Positions 24,871 through 36,624 of a DNA stretch of 64,000 nucleotides are shown in pieces. The translations under genes were made by a program, and so were the position numbers. Each line of letters begins with the position of its first letter. The stretch's first letter is position 1. Below the pieces are notes generated by a model. It did no database searches. It was given only the letters and a program-made list of their open reading frames with translations, and was not told the origin of the DNA. The DNA is from Oegoconia quadripuncta (Eukaryota; Arthropoda; Insecta; Lepidoptera; Autostichidae). Where the stretch lies: NCBI GenBank assembly GCA_949316235.1, contig OX438743.1:37541242-37605241 (forward strand), given 5' to 3'.

Positions 24871-25460
24871 GAAATGTTGTTTGTTCATAAAACATTTAAT
24901 TTTTTTATGCTTCATTTTATTCATTCCCAAAAGGTACTCGGTACATGGTGGGTAGTTTAATTTATGTAGGCACTCAAACGGCTCTGGCAGCAATTCATAT
25001 TTTAACTCCGACGTTCGCCTTTTTACATTATACTCAGAATCATGTTAGCTTCTCTACCACATAGCATTGTTTTACAAACATACCAACGTAATGGCCTTAC
25101 GTATTTCCTTTTAGGAGATACATCAAAGAATAGACGTTGAATTTTTTTTGTAAACGTGACCTAAAAGCCTCATATGTGGCTTCAGAGAAAATATGGAGAA
25201 AATATGTTGACTTTGTCGATATTCTTTCTTGAACATTATAAAAGTTGCAGAATATTTTTCTTCGAGTACCTATTTTCTTTTCTCTGCGTATATTTCATAA
25301 TACATGTATTCTCCTCTGGAAACTTGAGATATTACAATGAGTTGTAAGACGTACCTATTAACTATCATTGCCAATCTTATTTATTAATATAGTTTATTCA
25401 TTTAACGCTATTGTATGTACACATCAATATTTTAATTGATTATTTTAATTAAGCTTTTAA
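24871..25460. other. No gene recognised
   Basis: AT-rich; nothing recognised. Confidence 0.45.
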
Positions 25461-25789
25461 CCGTCTCCGTGGCTCAATGTAAACAACACTGGGTTTACGA
25501 ATCAGAGGTCGCGGGTTTGTACCCCAGCGAGGTACATGTTTAGTACTCGGTTTGGTTGGCGGTAGGGTATTTTAACTGTCCGCCTGGCTAGCTACCACCA
25601 TCTTATCTAAATCTGCCACCAAACAGTAATGTTAATTGTGTTCCGGTTGTCAGAGATAAGATAGCCAGTTCCCCAAATATTTGGGTTTCCGGGTCAGTAC
25701 GCTTCCACCTTCTGCCTCATTTTCACTTAACATCAGGTGTGATTGAGGTCAAGTGCTAACAGTTGTGCATAAAACAAAAAATAAAATAA
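25461..25789 (+). repeat. SINE family A, full length
   Basis: Plus-strand copy: ccgtctccgtggctcaatg, gtcgcgggtttgtacccc (B box), gctagctaccaccatctta, tcagagataagatagccagt, then an A-rich tail. Confidence 0.8.
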
Positions 25790-26569
25790 AATTCTTTATG
25801 TTATTCCGTAGAACAGAGATTGTAATACTTCTTGGAATCCGATTTCTCAAAGGCTGTTCAAATTAATAATGACAAGCTAAATGGAACTTCTTTGATGCAA
25901 CCTCTCTGGTGTGCTTAGAATTACGTTTTGAACAAAGCAAAGGTTACCGCGCCCGCTGTTTTGTGAATTTTTAATTTCGAACGTCTATGGCGTTCGGGTC
26001 TAAAAACTCTGAATAAGGTACTGAATATCACATTTTATTTTCTCCCCGCAATGGTTAGAGGTATAGTTACCTAATATGTATGTAAGTTATTTTGTTTGGA
26101 AATGCTTAGTTATGTTACTAATTAATTTATGAAACTACAAGTACATTAACAAATTGTTGTACTCAAAACATTTTTGAGACTGTTTTTCTTATAGAAATAA
26201 ATAAATATAATTACATGAAAATTTTCCGCACAAATTCGGTTGATCCGTGAAATCCCTATTGGTTTCCTCGTTGATGAGGATCCCGGAATATAATTTTTCC
26301 ATTTTTCACATTGCTCAAGTAAAGCTAATTCAATAGGGATTTCGAGAATAACTAATCCCGTAATCTCCTTTAAGCATCAAAGTGTAACCAAAAATTGATA
26401 GACCTCTACCAATAGAAAGTAGGTTTAATATGTTTGAGGAGAAATATGTTGTATGAAGAGGAAATTATCATCATGACTCCATATTACTCCACTCCTAGAC
26501 GCAAGCCTCCCCCATTTACACGCCACAGAACCTGATCTTCCATTATGATACTGATCAAACTGTTTTTTA
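25790..26569. other. Mostly featureless; one inverted repeat
   Basis: gaaatccctattgg (26250) pairs with tcaatagggatttc (26330) around an 80-bp loop; perhaps a small MITE. Confidence 0.35.
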
Positions 26570-26730
26570 TGATTAATTGGATACGCGTTTGACCACAATC
26601 TCACCTGATGGAAAATGACGATGTGGCCGAAGATGAAGCACGAGATGCCTCTTCACTCTGCTCTTGAAGATCCCAAGGTTGTAAGATTCAGGAAAAACGA
26701 CGCCGGAATCCCTTCCACCCCTTGGCTGTT
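26570..26730 (-). repeat. LINE 3' end remnant
   Basis: Antisense of the tail near 13255: ccacaatctcacctgatgg and gatcccaaggttgtaagattc match the reverse transcriptase C-terminal repeat. Confidence 0.45.
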
Positions 26731-27289
26731 TGCATTTATTTATTTATTGTATTCTTTGATTTAAACATAATTATGAAAAAACATTGCCTATATTCTTGGA
26801 GAAAACGATATTCTTGACTCAATCTCAGATTCTATCTGAGAATCCACTAATACGTAGTAGGCCAATAGGAAAGTATAAAGCTGACTTGGAATTTCTGAAT
26901 TCATTCATTCATTTAATCAGAGTTGTTAGCGATGAGGAGGGTATATACATACCGCAGACTATGCACGCGAAGGGTGCCGAGGTCAATTAGGTGGCCTATA
27001 ACTGGTCACATATTCTTCGTAGTTATTTTTAATGAGACGAAATAATTCTAAATTGAAACGCTTTTTGAATTTTTTTTTGAATAATAAAAAAAATTTGGCG
27101 TTTGTGTTTCGGTTTTTAAATATTTTCTTCGTTTTATTATTGTATATCATATTTAAACACGAGATAGACTATTATTTCCTCAACTAGCATACCGGTCTAA
27201 ATCGTTGATAGGAGTTACATTTAATTACGAGTTTTTCAGTTTTTTACCTTAAAAAAACCAATTAATAAAATATTTTGTATTTTACGGGC

Positions 27290-27560
27290 GCCCTGTTGGA
27301 TTGTTCACCATAAATTGTATCCTATAACACTCTAGGCATTAAGACGAATCGACTGGTTCCACTCTATGGTCAAATGGTTTAGGCTTCAAGAGGTAACATA
27401 GAAATCTACATACATAGGTTGCTCCTTTTGGGGCAAGCGTTGGAAGTGTTTACCATAAAATGTATTCTACAAAATTCTGGGGATCAAGGCGAATCGAATG
27501 ACACCTTACATTTCTAACACAAGCAAGCCGTTTAGGCTACAGGAGGTAACCTAGAAACCT
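27290..27560. repeat. Two imperfect tandem copies of a roughly 140-bp unit
   Basis: caccataaattgtatcctat...gtttaggcttcaagaggtaa is repeated as taccataaaatgtattctac...gtttaggctacaggaggtaa. A third partial unit is near 27985-28080. Unclassified. Confidence 0.55.
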
Positions 27561-27696
27561 ACATATACATAATTATATATACTAACACAGAAAAACGTTA
27601 CGTCCTTTTAGTATATGTAAATCGAAAGCCCGACAGCATATTCGTATTTTGCCATATTGCATTTTTTTAAACATAAAAATAGGCTTATTTGCGTAC

Positions 27697-27760
27697 TTTT
27701 TTCTTTTATGCACAACGCCAACACGTTCACGATCGATCACACTTGATGTTAAGTGAAGAA
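27697..27760 (-). repeat. SINE family A, short 3' fragment
   Basis: tttttcttttatgcacaacg, then cacacttgatgttaagtgaag. Confidence 0.5.
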
Positions 27761-28082
27761 AGTACTTTTTATGTACCTAATATTTATTTTATTATTTTCA
27801 TTTTATCATTTTACTTTTTATTCGTGTTCACTCTATGTGGGGAACTATTGTTATTGTCCTATGTCGAGTTAGGTGTAAGATATTTTAGGGATAGGCTCGC
27901 GTTTTATATATCTTATTTATTAATCTAACTATCGTTGTAATTCTTTTTTTGTGTATGCAATAAAGTGTTAACTAAAAATAATATATATCCTAAGACGAAT
28001 CGAACGACAGCACATACTTCAAAATCTCTCAGTAGTTGCCTATTCACCCTGCTCGTGAATGTTTAGGCTACAGAAGGTAGTA

Positions 28083-28500
28083 CTAGGTCCTTACCTATGC
28101 AATTGGCGTTTTGTATGAAGAATTTCATTAAGACTGTTTTCTCCATACAAACATTTTTGATTTTTGTTTGGGAACGGCAAATCCAAATTTAGCTAAAGTT
28201 TGTGTGTATTATCGGATAACATTAAGTTAAGTATAGGCACCGTTAATTTTTAAAAGTAACCGCTTTATAGAAGTTTCAGCGAATCTAAGAAATGATTATG
28301 GGAAGCACATGAAAAGAGGTCTGTTAAATTTTTTTAATTATGTGATTTAGCCCAGAAATTTAAAAATATTTCATGTGAAACTTTGAAATAATATTCCATT
28401 TTTCAAATTAAAAACATTGGATATAGCTATGAAAATCGCAGGAATTGGTACATAAAATTAACGAAGAAAAAAAACTCCAATTTCATAGGTAAAGACCCAA
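28083..28500 (-). mobile_element. TA-flanked inverted-repeat element, copy 2 of 3 (418 bp)
   Basis: Opposite orientation to the copies at 12315 and 52782. Begins ctaggtccttacctatgcaa and ends aggtaaagacccaa, with TA on both sides. Confidence 0.8.
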
Positions 28501-28504
28501 TATT

Positions 28505-29044
28505 TAAATCTAGATCCTACATACTGAAATTGATTTAAAGCTGAACTTCAATAAATGTCCAAATTTCTCCCAATCTGCTCCTCTCAGAAAAAGACTACAT
28601 CATTTCTCAATTTTATCCTTGGCTCCGACGAACGAATAAACCGATCATAATGAAACTTAATCAGCATATAGCTTGTTCATAGATCTAAAATGTTGGTAGA
28701 AATTTTCAAAATATCGAATTTAACGGAAATTGCAAATCACTTCGCCTCTTAGGGAGCTCTATTTTAGATCGGTTTGTCCCAGATTGTGTTTCTGATCAAG
28801 CCTAGAAGTTCTCCGATACCTGTTATCGTCTTTTTGGGAAAGAGGCCTTGACAATTATTCGATTTTATATATATATTTATATCTTTGCACCCAAAATGAC
28901 ATATTAGGTATAGGGTTTAGGTATTACCTTAGATCTTCCCCTCCGTTTGCATTTGCATTTTATTTTAAATATTTTCAAATATTTTAGAAGACGTGCTCCA
29001 CTTACATTATAAAACCGAAAAACATTAAAATGGTTCTACTGTTG
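28505..29044. other. No gene; weak similarity to the palindrome at 39130
   Basis: Shares ataaaccgatcataatgaaac and agcttgttcatagatctaaa with 39140-39200. Confidence 0.35.
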
Positions 29045-29235
29045 AGGACCGATTGGTGTGGATGTGAAACCAACGCTTGCGGTTCGAATCCCGCGAGGGG
29101 TAAATGTTTGTGTGATGAACGAACGACGAAAATACACCATTTATTCCCGAGTCATGGATGTTTAAATAAATAATATTTTGGACTCTGCATCAATTATCTA
29201 TGTCTCAAAGTCGTGACAGCCTGTACTATGGTTAC
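29045..29235 (+). repeat. SINE family B
   Basis: gaccgattggtgtggatgtg, B box ggttcgaatccc, taaatgtttgtgtgatgaac, ttcccgagtcatggatgttt, and an end with ttactagatatcggatac. Confidence 0.7.
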
Positions 29236-29531
29236 TAGATATCGGATACACGGCAGCGTTATGGAGAATATATTATTATTTTTATTTATTTAACACTATA
29301 AGCATATACATTATTATTTATTTATTTATTTAACACTTTATTGTATATAAGCATACACGTCAAACAAAACAAAAAACAGGAGAATATTAAAATATACAAA
29401 AGGCGAGCTTATTATACGGTTCTGATTTTTAACTCTCCTTTAATACAGTATATTAGTGTAGAATTGGGATAGATTGATTTACATGACTTAACTATGTATA
29501 AAGAAAAGTATGATATTTGTGTGTTAAACAA

Positions 29532-29860
29532 CTTTTTTTATTATTCGCAACAAGTTTGATTAAGTACACTTAACCTTAATCACACCCAACGTTAAGTGAA
29601 GATGAGGCCCAAGGTGGAAGCGTGCTCATCCGGAACCCCAATGTTGTTTTGGGGGACTGGCTATCTTATCTATAACATCCGGAATACAACAATGCTGTCA
29701 ACACTGCTATATGGCGGCAGACTTAGATAAGATAGCTAGCCAGGCGGACTTATAAAATGGCCTACCACCAACCAGAATACTAAACGTGCTGCCCTTCTGG
29801 GAATCGACTCCGCAACTTCCGATTCGTAAGCCCTATGTTGTTTAAATTGAGCCACGGAGG
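29532..29860 (-). repeat. SINE family A, near full length
   Basis: Minus-strand copy with acgttaagtgaagatgagg, cttagataagatagctagcc and a decayed head ending gagccacggagg. Confidence 0.7.
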
Positions 29861-30659
29861 TGGTTGAAACTTGTGTGATTAATGCATATTTTCTAACAAT
29901 AACGCAAATGAAATAATAAGAAAAAGTTCTTTATTTCATTAGATACAAAATAATCTTTGAATCGCCGCAAATTTTTCATGTTAATTTTTTAAATTTGCCG
30001 CTTAATTTCAACGTTGCTGTAAAATGTCCAGAAAGGAACGAAATTTCTAATTCGAGGGCTCCTCTTTTATTTAACCGAAAACATACATACTTAACAATAA
30101 TTTATGTTGTGCAATAATACTTTTATTTTTGTAGATTTTAAAATTAATCGCTCATAAATTGTATATTCAATATGTGTAAAGTGTTTATTTCCATTACATT
30201 AACTATTATATACATTATTATAACTAATATAATATGCCGTATTACATAACATATGCTGTAATTTTTCCAAAGAATTAAACTAAAACAAATAATAATAGTA
30301 ACAACTTACCTGAATTCTGGATCTCACCATACAACAACGATAGGTATAATTTTTACAGCGGCGTAAATATGTATTTTTTTAATTGAGAATTGGATACAAA
30401 TATCTATTTAAGTAGTAGTCAACAGTTACCACAGATACGAGTATTTAACAACAGTTTTTAAATATTTCAAAAGTTACAACAAGTCAGCCCCGGATCAAAG
30501 ACCGCGTCACGGGACCACAATAGAAGTCCTCAACAATAACAACACTGGCAGGAAGACCAAAAGCATATTCAGGATTGAAACGAGCAAGGCAGAGAGGAAG
30601 TGAACAGACATCACAGGTAGTTTCCAAAACAAAAAGAAAACTAGGCATTAGTTTGAAAA

Positions 30660-31200
30660 AGGAAACAGGAAGTCGTAAAGGAGTGTTCGCACTGTTTACT
30701 GTGATCGCGCGCGATGAATTGAGCAAGTAAAATGGTAAGTAGATGTTCAACAAGTGGTTTGGAACGGCGGGCGGCGCGGGCCGTCTGTAGGACCTCGCGG
30801 CGGGACAGCTCGCCCGCCAATGTCGAGCTGATTCCCGCCTCGACACAGCCTGCGGGTGTGTGCGCGGTGCGCCGTGCGCTACAGCCTCCATTGTGAACAC
30901 ACCCTTATTGCGCCTGTGTGACGTCTACATAAACCACTCGCATCAAGCAGTAATACAACTTATAAGTTTACACTTTACTCTTATATGTGTTCATAATTAC
31001 TTAATAATGGAATATTGTTGGGTCAAAACGGCGCATCCGCGCATCACATCTAGCTAGAGTGCAATGTAGTTGAGTTACTGCTCAAATATAAATTACTGTG
31101 AGCGTGCGTTGAGTGTCTGCGGGGTGCGTATGTGTGCCATGACGCGCCGACGGGTCTGGTAACAGGTAAGCCCGGGCAGGCCCGGCGGTTCCTATCTATA
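30660..31200. other. GC- and CpG-rich island in AT-rich DNA; possible promoter or 5' exon
   Basis: About 30740-30900 and 31085-31195 are strikingly GC-rich with many CG pairs (ggcgggcggcgcgggcc, cgggcaggcccggcgg). Good plus-strand splice donors follow an ATG at 30731 (atg then gtaagtag) and at about 31163 (aacag then gtaagcc). No protein family is recognisable on either strand. This could be a promoter with non-coding first exons of a gene lying to the right, but no partner exon is seen in the window. Confidence 0.3.
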
Positions 31201-31374
31201 CCGCTTTTACAATGAAATGCTTCGCTGAACATGAACTACGTGCTACATTAGTATATGCGTGTAGGGTATGCTGACGATATGTCCGCGGTACGATGCTTTT
31301 GTTCAACCTCAATGGTTACAAACTTGTAAAAGGAAAATGTTACTCAAATAGATTTTTGAGAACAGACTTGCGAT

Positions 31375-31600
31375 TTTTTCATCGTCATCAGCCACAGGAC
31401 GTCCACTGCTGAACATTGGCCTCCCGCATACTGTCCATTGCAGAGTGGTTGGAAGCGGTCTGCATCCAGCGATATCCGCGCGACATTCATTAGGCCATCT
31501 ATCCGCCTTCTGAGTGGGCGTCCTACGTTGCCCTTGCCAATGTGTGATCTCCACTCGAGAAGTTGATTGCCCCACCGACTATATTTCTTGCACACAGCTG
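31375..31600 (-). pseudogene. RTE-type LINE 3' remnant
   Basis: On the minus strand: WGNQLLEWRSHIGKGNVGRP, LRRRIDGLMNVARISLDADR and the gcagtggacgtcctgtggc tail followed by gatgacgatg. Carries a frameshift relative to intact RTE. Confidence 0.6.
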
Positions 31601-31604
31601 CTTC

Positions 31605-32589
31605 AACTTAATCCGCTGGGCTATGTCGGCAAGCCTCGTTCGTTCCTCATTCCTGACAACACAACGTAGCGAAACGCCAAGCATTTGAATCTAATTACTA
31701 TTTTTGCTTTCGGTTAAATAAAATAAAGTGTTGTTGGGGTGAAACGCTCAATTTGTTATGTAGAAAAAATTAAATTACCTACCTACTAAACAACAGCGTT
31801 ACACAGTCATTGGCTCTCGTGTGGCACGCTAGACAAATGAATTGGTTATCCCAGAGTTCCAGGGCTTCAAACCAAAGACGCTGCTGCCCGTCACTATGAT
31901 GTTAATTCCTGATCCCTTAGTCGTTTTGAACGATCCTCACTGGAAATTAAAGGATGGTTCTATTCTACTCTGCCGGAAACATTATCATTACATACCAATT
32001 TTCAATGTCTTTGGTGCATAAAATCCATTTTTCATAAGTTTAGTAAACTAGTAAAGATATTAAACAAGTTGAATATATCTACTCTTTCAAGCAAATCCAA
32101 ATTGAACGGATTTTCTCTTTTGGTTTTTACTCGTTAACCGATCTTTACTGTCACAGATAGGCAAGATAACCAACTCGAGAAAAAAAATGCCTAAATCTGA
32201 AAATATAGTCTGAAAACACCAAAAAAGTTTTACAAATCTTTTTATCTTTAATGAACACACATGGACACAAATGGGCACACCTTTAGCTACAATATTATCT
32301 GGCGGCAAGTCATAAAAATAAAGCACGCGATTCCAGTAAATACTTAATCACCATACACTTGCATTATAAATGATTCATAATCATAAGCAACATCCATACA
32401 CATCCCCACTGCAGTGCGAAATGGTAGTTTTTTGTAAGGTCATAAGATCAATTTTATTCTTTATCCAATCTAATTGAAATTGTCAATAGTCAAAAATACT
32501 TTATTTTGTAGGTAAACAGGGTACACTAAAAATAGTCATGTTTTACATTTTGCTACTGATTGTCAAAAGGCAATTTTCCCCTAAGAAGA
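31605..32589. other. No gene recognised
   Basis: AT-rich, short frames only; a possible 5S-SINE body trace near 31930-31985. Confidence 0.4.
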
Positions 32590-32780
32590 AGCAGCAACTC
32601 GAATGGTTGCTCTTTAAATACAGATTTTTTATATCACAAAAATCACAATAATATTTAACAGTTTTTTTTTATATGATCTTTAAATTTATCAAAAGGAAGA
32701 TTTTGTATATCAACGAAATATCGATTCCGAAAGTACCTTTTTTCTGGCAAGGAGTCACTTCGTAAGCTTCAACTTTTTGT
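32590..32780. repeat. Unclassified dispersed repeat, partner 50565-50800
   Basis: gcaactcgaatggttgctctt followed by tttaaatttatcaaaaggaag and attttgtatatcaacg parallels gagaaactcagagggtttgt and aatttattaagcggaagatt at 50600-50790. Confidence 0.35.
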
Positions 32781-33479
32781 TACAAAAAGGAAAATTTTAC
32801 ACGACGTTGATCAACAACGGCCCGCTGCAATCCCCTGACATAAGCTTAACTTTCCAGGGACGTTTCCAAACTCAACGCAGGCACATATTTATTCAGTTGC
32901 CCTCGGTCTCGAATAACACGCATAGTTCACATTACGCAGCGAATAATTTTGTACTAAATTAGCCTGTTTAATTAAATAGACACAGTATTAATTACAGTAT
33001 CGCATCTCACTTAGCGGTCGCGGTTAATGTAAGGCTTTCTATGTAAAATGTTACATCGCTTAATTTCACGAGAGAAATACTACCCATTATGGTAATTGTT
33101 GTGGAATATTTCTATGTAGGAATTCGAACTGTTATTTAACTCTGCGGTAAACGTTCATTTATTTCCGTCTGCATTGTTTCGAAACTCATTGTACATTATC
33201 TTCAGGATTTTGATAAAATTGGATTGGATACTTGATAAATGTGTTAGGTGGCCACTATATAGTGTGACATAAATGTAATGGTTGAAGAGCTACTGTTAAA
33301 TTGACGGTATCTATGTATTTGAATGGGTGGCTCTATCACACATACGCATCCTGCGTAACGTGCAAGTCGCTTAAGTTCTTGATTCCCAATGATTCAATTC
33401 ACAAGGTAAACTGGCCACAGGGGGTGCCAGCGGGTTTTCAAAGGTTAAGCTGCATTAACGATGCCTCTAAGGTGCGTCG

Positions 33480-33750
33480 ATGCCGCCGATACGCTCTTTT
33501 CCGCCGGCTCTACGCTACACCTACGCTGCTGACACGGCTGCTTCTGCGTTGCCTTGGCGCTGCGTCTAAGCTGTTGCCACACTGCTTTTACGCTGATTCT
33601 ACGCCGCTGTCACGCTGCTTTTACGCAGCTTCTACGGTACGCCTACGCTACTTCTACGCTACTTCTACGCTACTTCTACGCTTCATCTACGCTGTGACTA
33701 CGCTGCTTCTATGCTACATCTACACTGCGACTACGCTTCTTCTTAGCGAG
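33480..33750. repeat. 12-bp minisatellite, ctacgctgcttc-type units
   Basis: About 20 degenerate 12-bp units such as ctacgctgcttc, ctacgctacttc and ttacgctgattc. Because 12 is a multiple of three, it creates an open frame with repeated FYA/STLL-like residues, which I do not regard as a gene. Confidence 0.75.
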
Positions 33751-33764
33751 TCGATGGCAGAAAT

Positions 33765-33965
33765 ATCAAATTCTTGAGGACCAGAATGTGGCCACGCGTT
33801 CGCATGGTCTGTGACATCATAGAGGTCCTGTAGCGTATAAGTGTCGGGACACGCAGGGCAGCATAGAAGATGCCCCATACTTAGTGGTGTATCACCGTAC
33901 AAGCACCGGTTATCATCCGTGTAGCCCCACATGGACATTGGGTGACTTACATACGGGCCATTCCA
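33765..33965 (-). pseudogene. R1/Jockey-type LINE C-terminal fragment inside the minisatellite
   Basis: Minus strand: RCLYGDTPLSMGHLLCCPAC, then PDTYTLQDLYDVTDHANAWP, the cysteine/histidine-rich C-terminal block of non-LTR pol. Minisatellite units resume right after it (actacgctgcttctatgctg at 33967). Confidence 0.6.
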
Positions 33966-34140
33966 GACTACGCTGCTTCTATGCTGCAAATTTCGATGGA
34001 AAAAACTGAAATCCTGTGTAAACTGTAAACTCTATGGACAGCTGTCCTTTTACCGGTGTCGGATTATCGTCGACAATGATGACACGTTGCGGACTCATCT
34101 AGCTGGCTAGTGTGAATGTCTCAAATAAAACTATAGTATT
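33966..34140. repeat. 3' module of the minisatellite-bearing repeat
   Basis: After two more 12-bp units come gacagctgtcc, actcatctagctggctag and tgtctcaaataaaac. The same order (units, gacagctgtc, catctagctgactatag, tgtcaaataaaac) is found at 57770-57970. Confidence 0.55.
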
Positions 34141-34628
34141 CCTTTTTTAGGTTTTATTTATACAAAAATAAATAAATTACATATATTATGCAGTGCAAGA
34201 ATTTATAAAGTTACTTATTTACCTCATGGAAATTATAACAACATCATGCACTTTTCATTATTTCTATGATTGAGCTATGGATACCAATCAATTATCGCCT
34301 TCATCTTCAAAACAATTGCCTGGTGTCTCGTATTGCATTTAGATTATTAGTGCGATAGTGTGCGTTAATGCAATAGCGTGCTACGCGGCTTGAGTTGAAT
34401 TTTCATGGTTATTGGGTGGTGATTTTTAGGTTTAAATACATAAGATTTTACACTAATTTCTCTTACCTTTAATCATTATCAAATGTTATGCTCAACGTGA
34501 TCAGTATCATCCAAATTTTAAGTCCACAATTTAACACTATAAGGACAACTTTTATTAATTTCCTAATTACAGACAGACAGACAACTTGCCTCCGCTCATT
34601 TTTCTATTATTTATACCTAAAATAAAAT

Positions 34629-34855
34629 ATGAAATATACCGGTTGAGTGTTATTATTACCGTAAGGAAAGAAATAGGTCATATTACTTATGTGAAATAGA
34701 AGTTATTGGTATATAGGTAGTTTAATTTTTTATTCAAAAATGCTGGCGCTCGCAGCGTATTGATATGCGACTTGCGATTCGTAGGGTTCCTATCATGCGG
34801 AATTTATTTAGAAGTCTTATTTTCTCCAAGTTTTATTTAATAGAATAAGTCACAA
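34629..34855. repeat. Inverted repeat at the left edge of duplication copy 1
   Basis: 34629-34745 is an approximate reverse complement of 34885-34998, the segment just beyond the P450 stop. 34741-34852 is the reverse complement of 59725-59828 next to copy 2. The two P450 3' flanks therefore differ by an inversion or inverted duplication of about 0.2 kb. Confidence 0.65.
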
Positions 34856-35063
34856 AATGCGACCGTCAAATGACCCAATTAACGCTTTTTTCGATGATTT
34901 TTAAAAAGAAAACCAAACTACCCATGCCAATACCTTCTATTTCACTGACCTAATATGCCTTATTTTTTTCCTTACGGTACAAAAACACACCCGGTATAAG
35001 TGTACCCCAAGCATATAACCCAAACATGTTGCAGACCCTTACGTCAAACAGTCCATCGTGATG

Positions 35064-35218
35064 TCAATTTCTGCGCTGGATAGCTATATTGTGACCAGAG
35101 TTTGGTTTCAAGACAACGTCGAATCGGAGTACCAGTTTCGTGTAATCAGCACTGATTCGATAATGCCGGAGTAAATGAACGAGAGACGTTTTCATTGACA
35201 TCATGCCATATGCTTTAC
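35064..35218 (-). CDS. P450 exon 10, C-terminal (residues 444-494)
   Basis: Acceptor ggttccag. Encodes KAYGMMSMKTSLVHLLRHYR (the L-helix after the heme loop) and ends VVLKPNSGHNIAIQRRN plus TGA. It completes the glycine codon of the CPG motif. Too short for an ORF scan. An AATAAA on the minus strand at 34832-34837 is a possible poly(A) signal. Confidence 0.93.
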
Positions 35219-36590
35219 CTGGAACCAGATTACTAATATTTTATACAAATGTAGGGAATTGCTATTTTAAAGAAAAGGGGATTTCTTCCACCTGGCTGTT
35301 AGTATCACACGCACCCGGGACAGCTGTCCGACAGTTAATTACCGCCTCCGTGGCTCAATAATAATAATAATAAATATCTTTGACATACACACAGCGCCAT
35401 CTAGTTCCATTTTAAGCAACTATAGGCTTGTGTTGTGGATACCAGATGGTTGATATACTACATAAATACATTTTTTTTTGTAAATACTTATTATAAATCA
35501 ATGTAAACAACATTGGGTTTACGATTCGGAGGTTGCGGGTTCGATCCCCAGCGGGGTATATGTTTAAGTACTCGGTTTCGTTGGTGGTAGGGTTTTAAAT
35601 GTCCACCAGGCTAGCTACCACCATCTTATCTAAATCTCCCGCTAAGCAGCAATATTAATAGCATTGCTGTGTTCCGGTTGTCAGAGATAAGATAGCCAGT
35701 CCCCCAAAAATGTTGGGGTTTCCGGGTCAGTACGCTACCACCTTCGACCTCATCTTCACTTAAAATCGAGTGAGATTGAGGTCAAGTACCAACCCGTTGT
35801 CAATAAAAAAAAATTATTATTGCCTATACTTTACAATAACCTGCCAATATTCGGTTTCAATAATAAACTAAAAACGAGTTTAGTAAAGAAGGCCTACTAC
35901 TCAGTAAATGAATTTCTGCACGAGTGAGCACAAACGATCGTACACTATTTATTATATGAATTGTTATTTTTGACTTATTAATTATAAAATTGTTTATTAA
36001 TAATATTTGTGAATTAATGGATTATTGATTTGTTTAATACCTGTTTGTTTGTTGATTGACTCAATGGATAATTGAATTGTTTACTTATTGAAATAAATTT
36101 AATAGGATTACGCTGAATTGAATGGGCTCAATGCTCAATAAAATATTGACAATGTTAAATAATTTAATGATTGACAGTGTAAATTACAAATAAATCTGAA
36201 TATATATATATATATCCATATAATGTTTTTGAAAAACTTCGTTGGCACGATTCAGGATTCGTACTCTGATTGAATCAGCGTAACACCCTCACACAGAGTA
36301 TATCTAAAGTTTTAGTCGAATTCTATGTCGAATGTTCAACCCAAATATAATAGGTAGTCGGAAAAGTTCGCGGCCTTTTCGTAGTAAAAATAATAAAACT
36401 AACTTTACTTAGAAATATCAAAGAAAGAAAGAAGAAAACTCATCTGTTTTGGCACAAAAAAATATCAAAGCTATAAAACAAACATCTTAGTGTTGGTGAC
36501 ACCACTTTATTCTCTAATGACCGTATTGGTGAAGCGATATTAGGATTGAGATCGAATCTCACTCGCCATATAATATTTTTAATACAGTTT

Positions 36591-36624
<34 letters not shown>

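Noticed and set aside
30484..30900. 138-codon minus-strand frame
   Set aside because: No recognisable domain; the open frame is helped by the GC-rich island and the rest looks non-coding.
33301..33777. 158-codon plus-strand frame with repeated FYA/STLL residues
   Set aside because: Its second half is the 12-bp minisatellite, which stays open because the unit is a multiple of three; the first half has no family resemblance.
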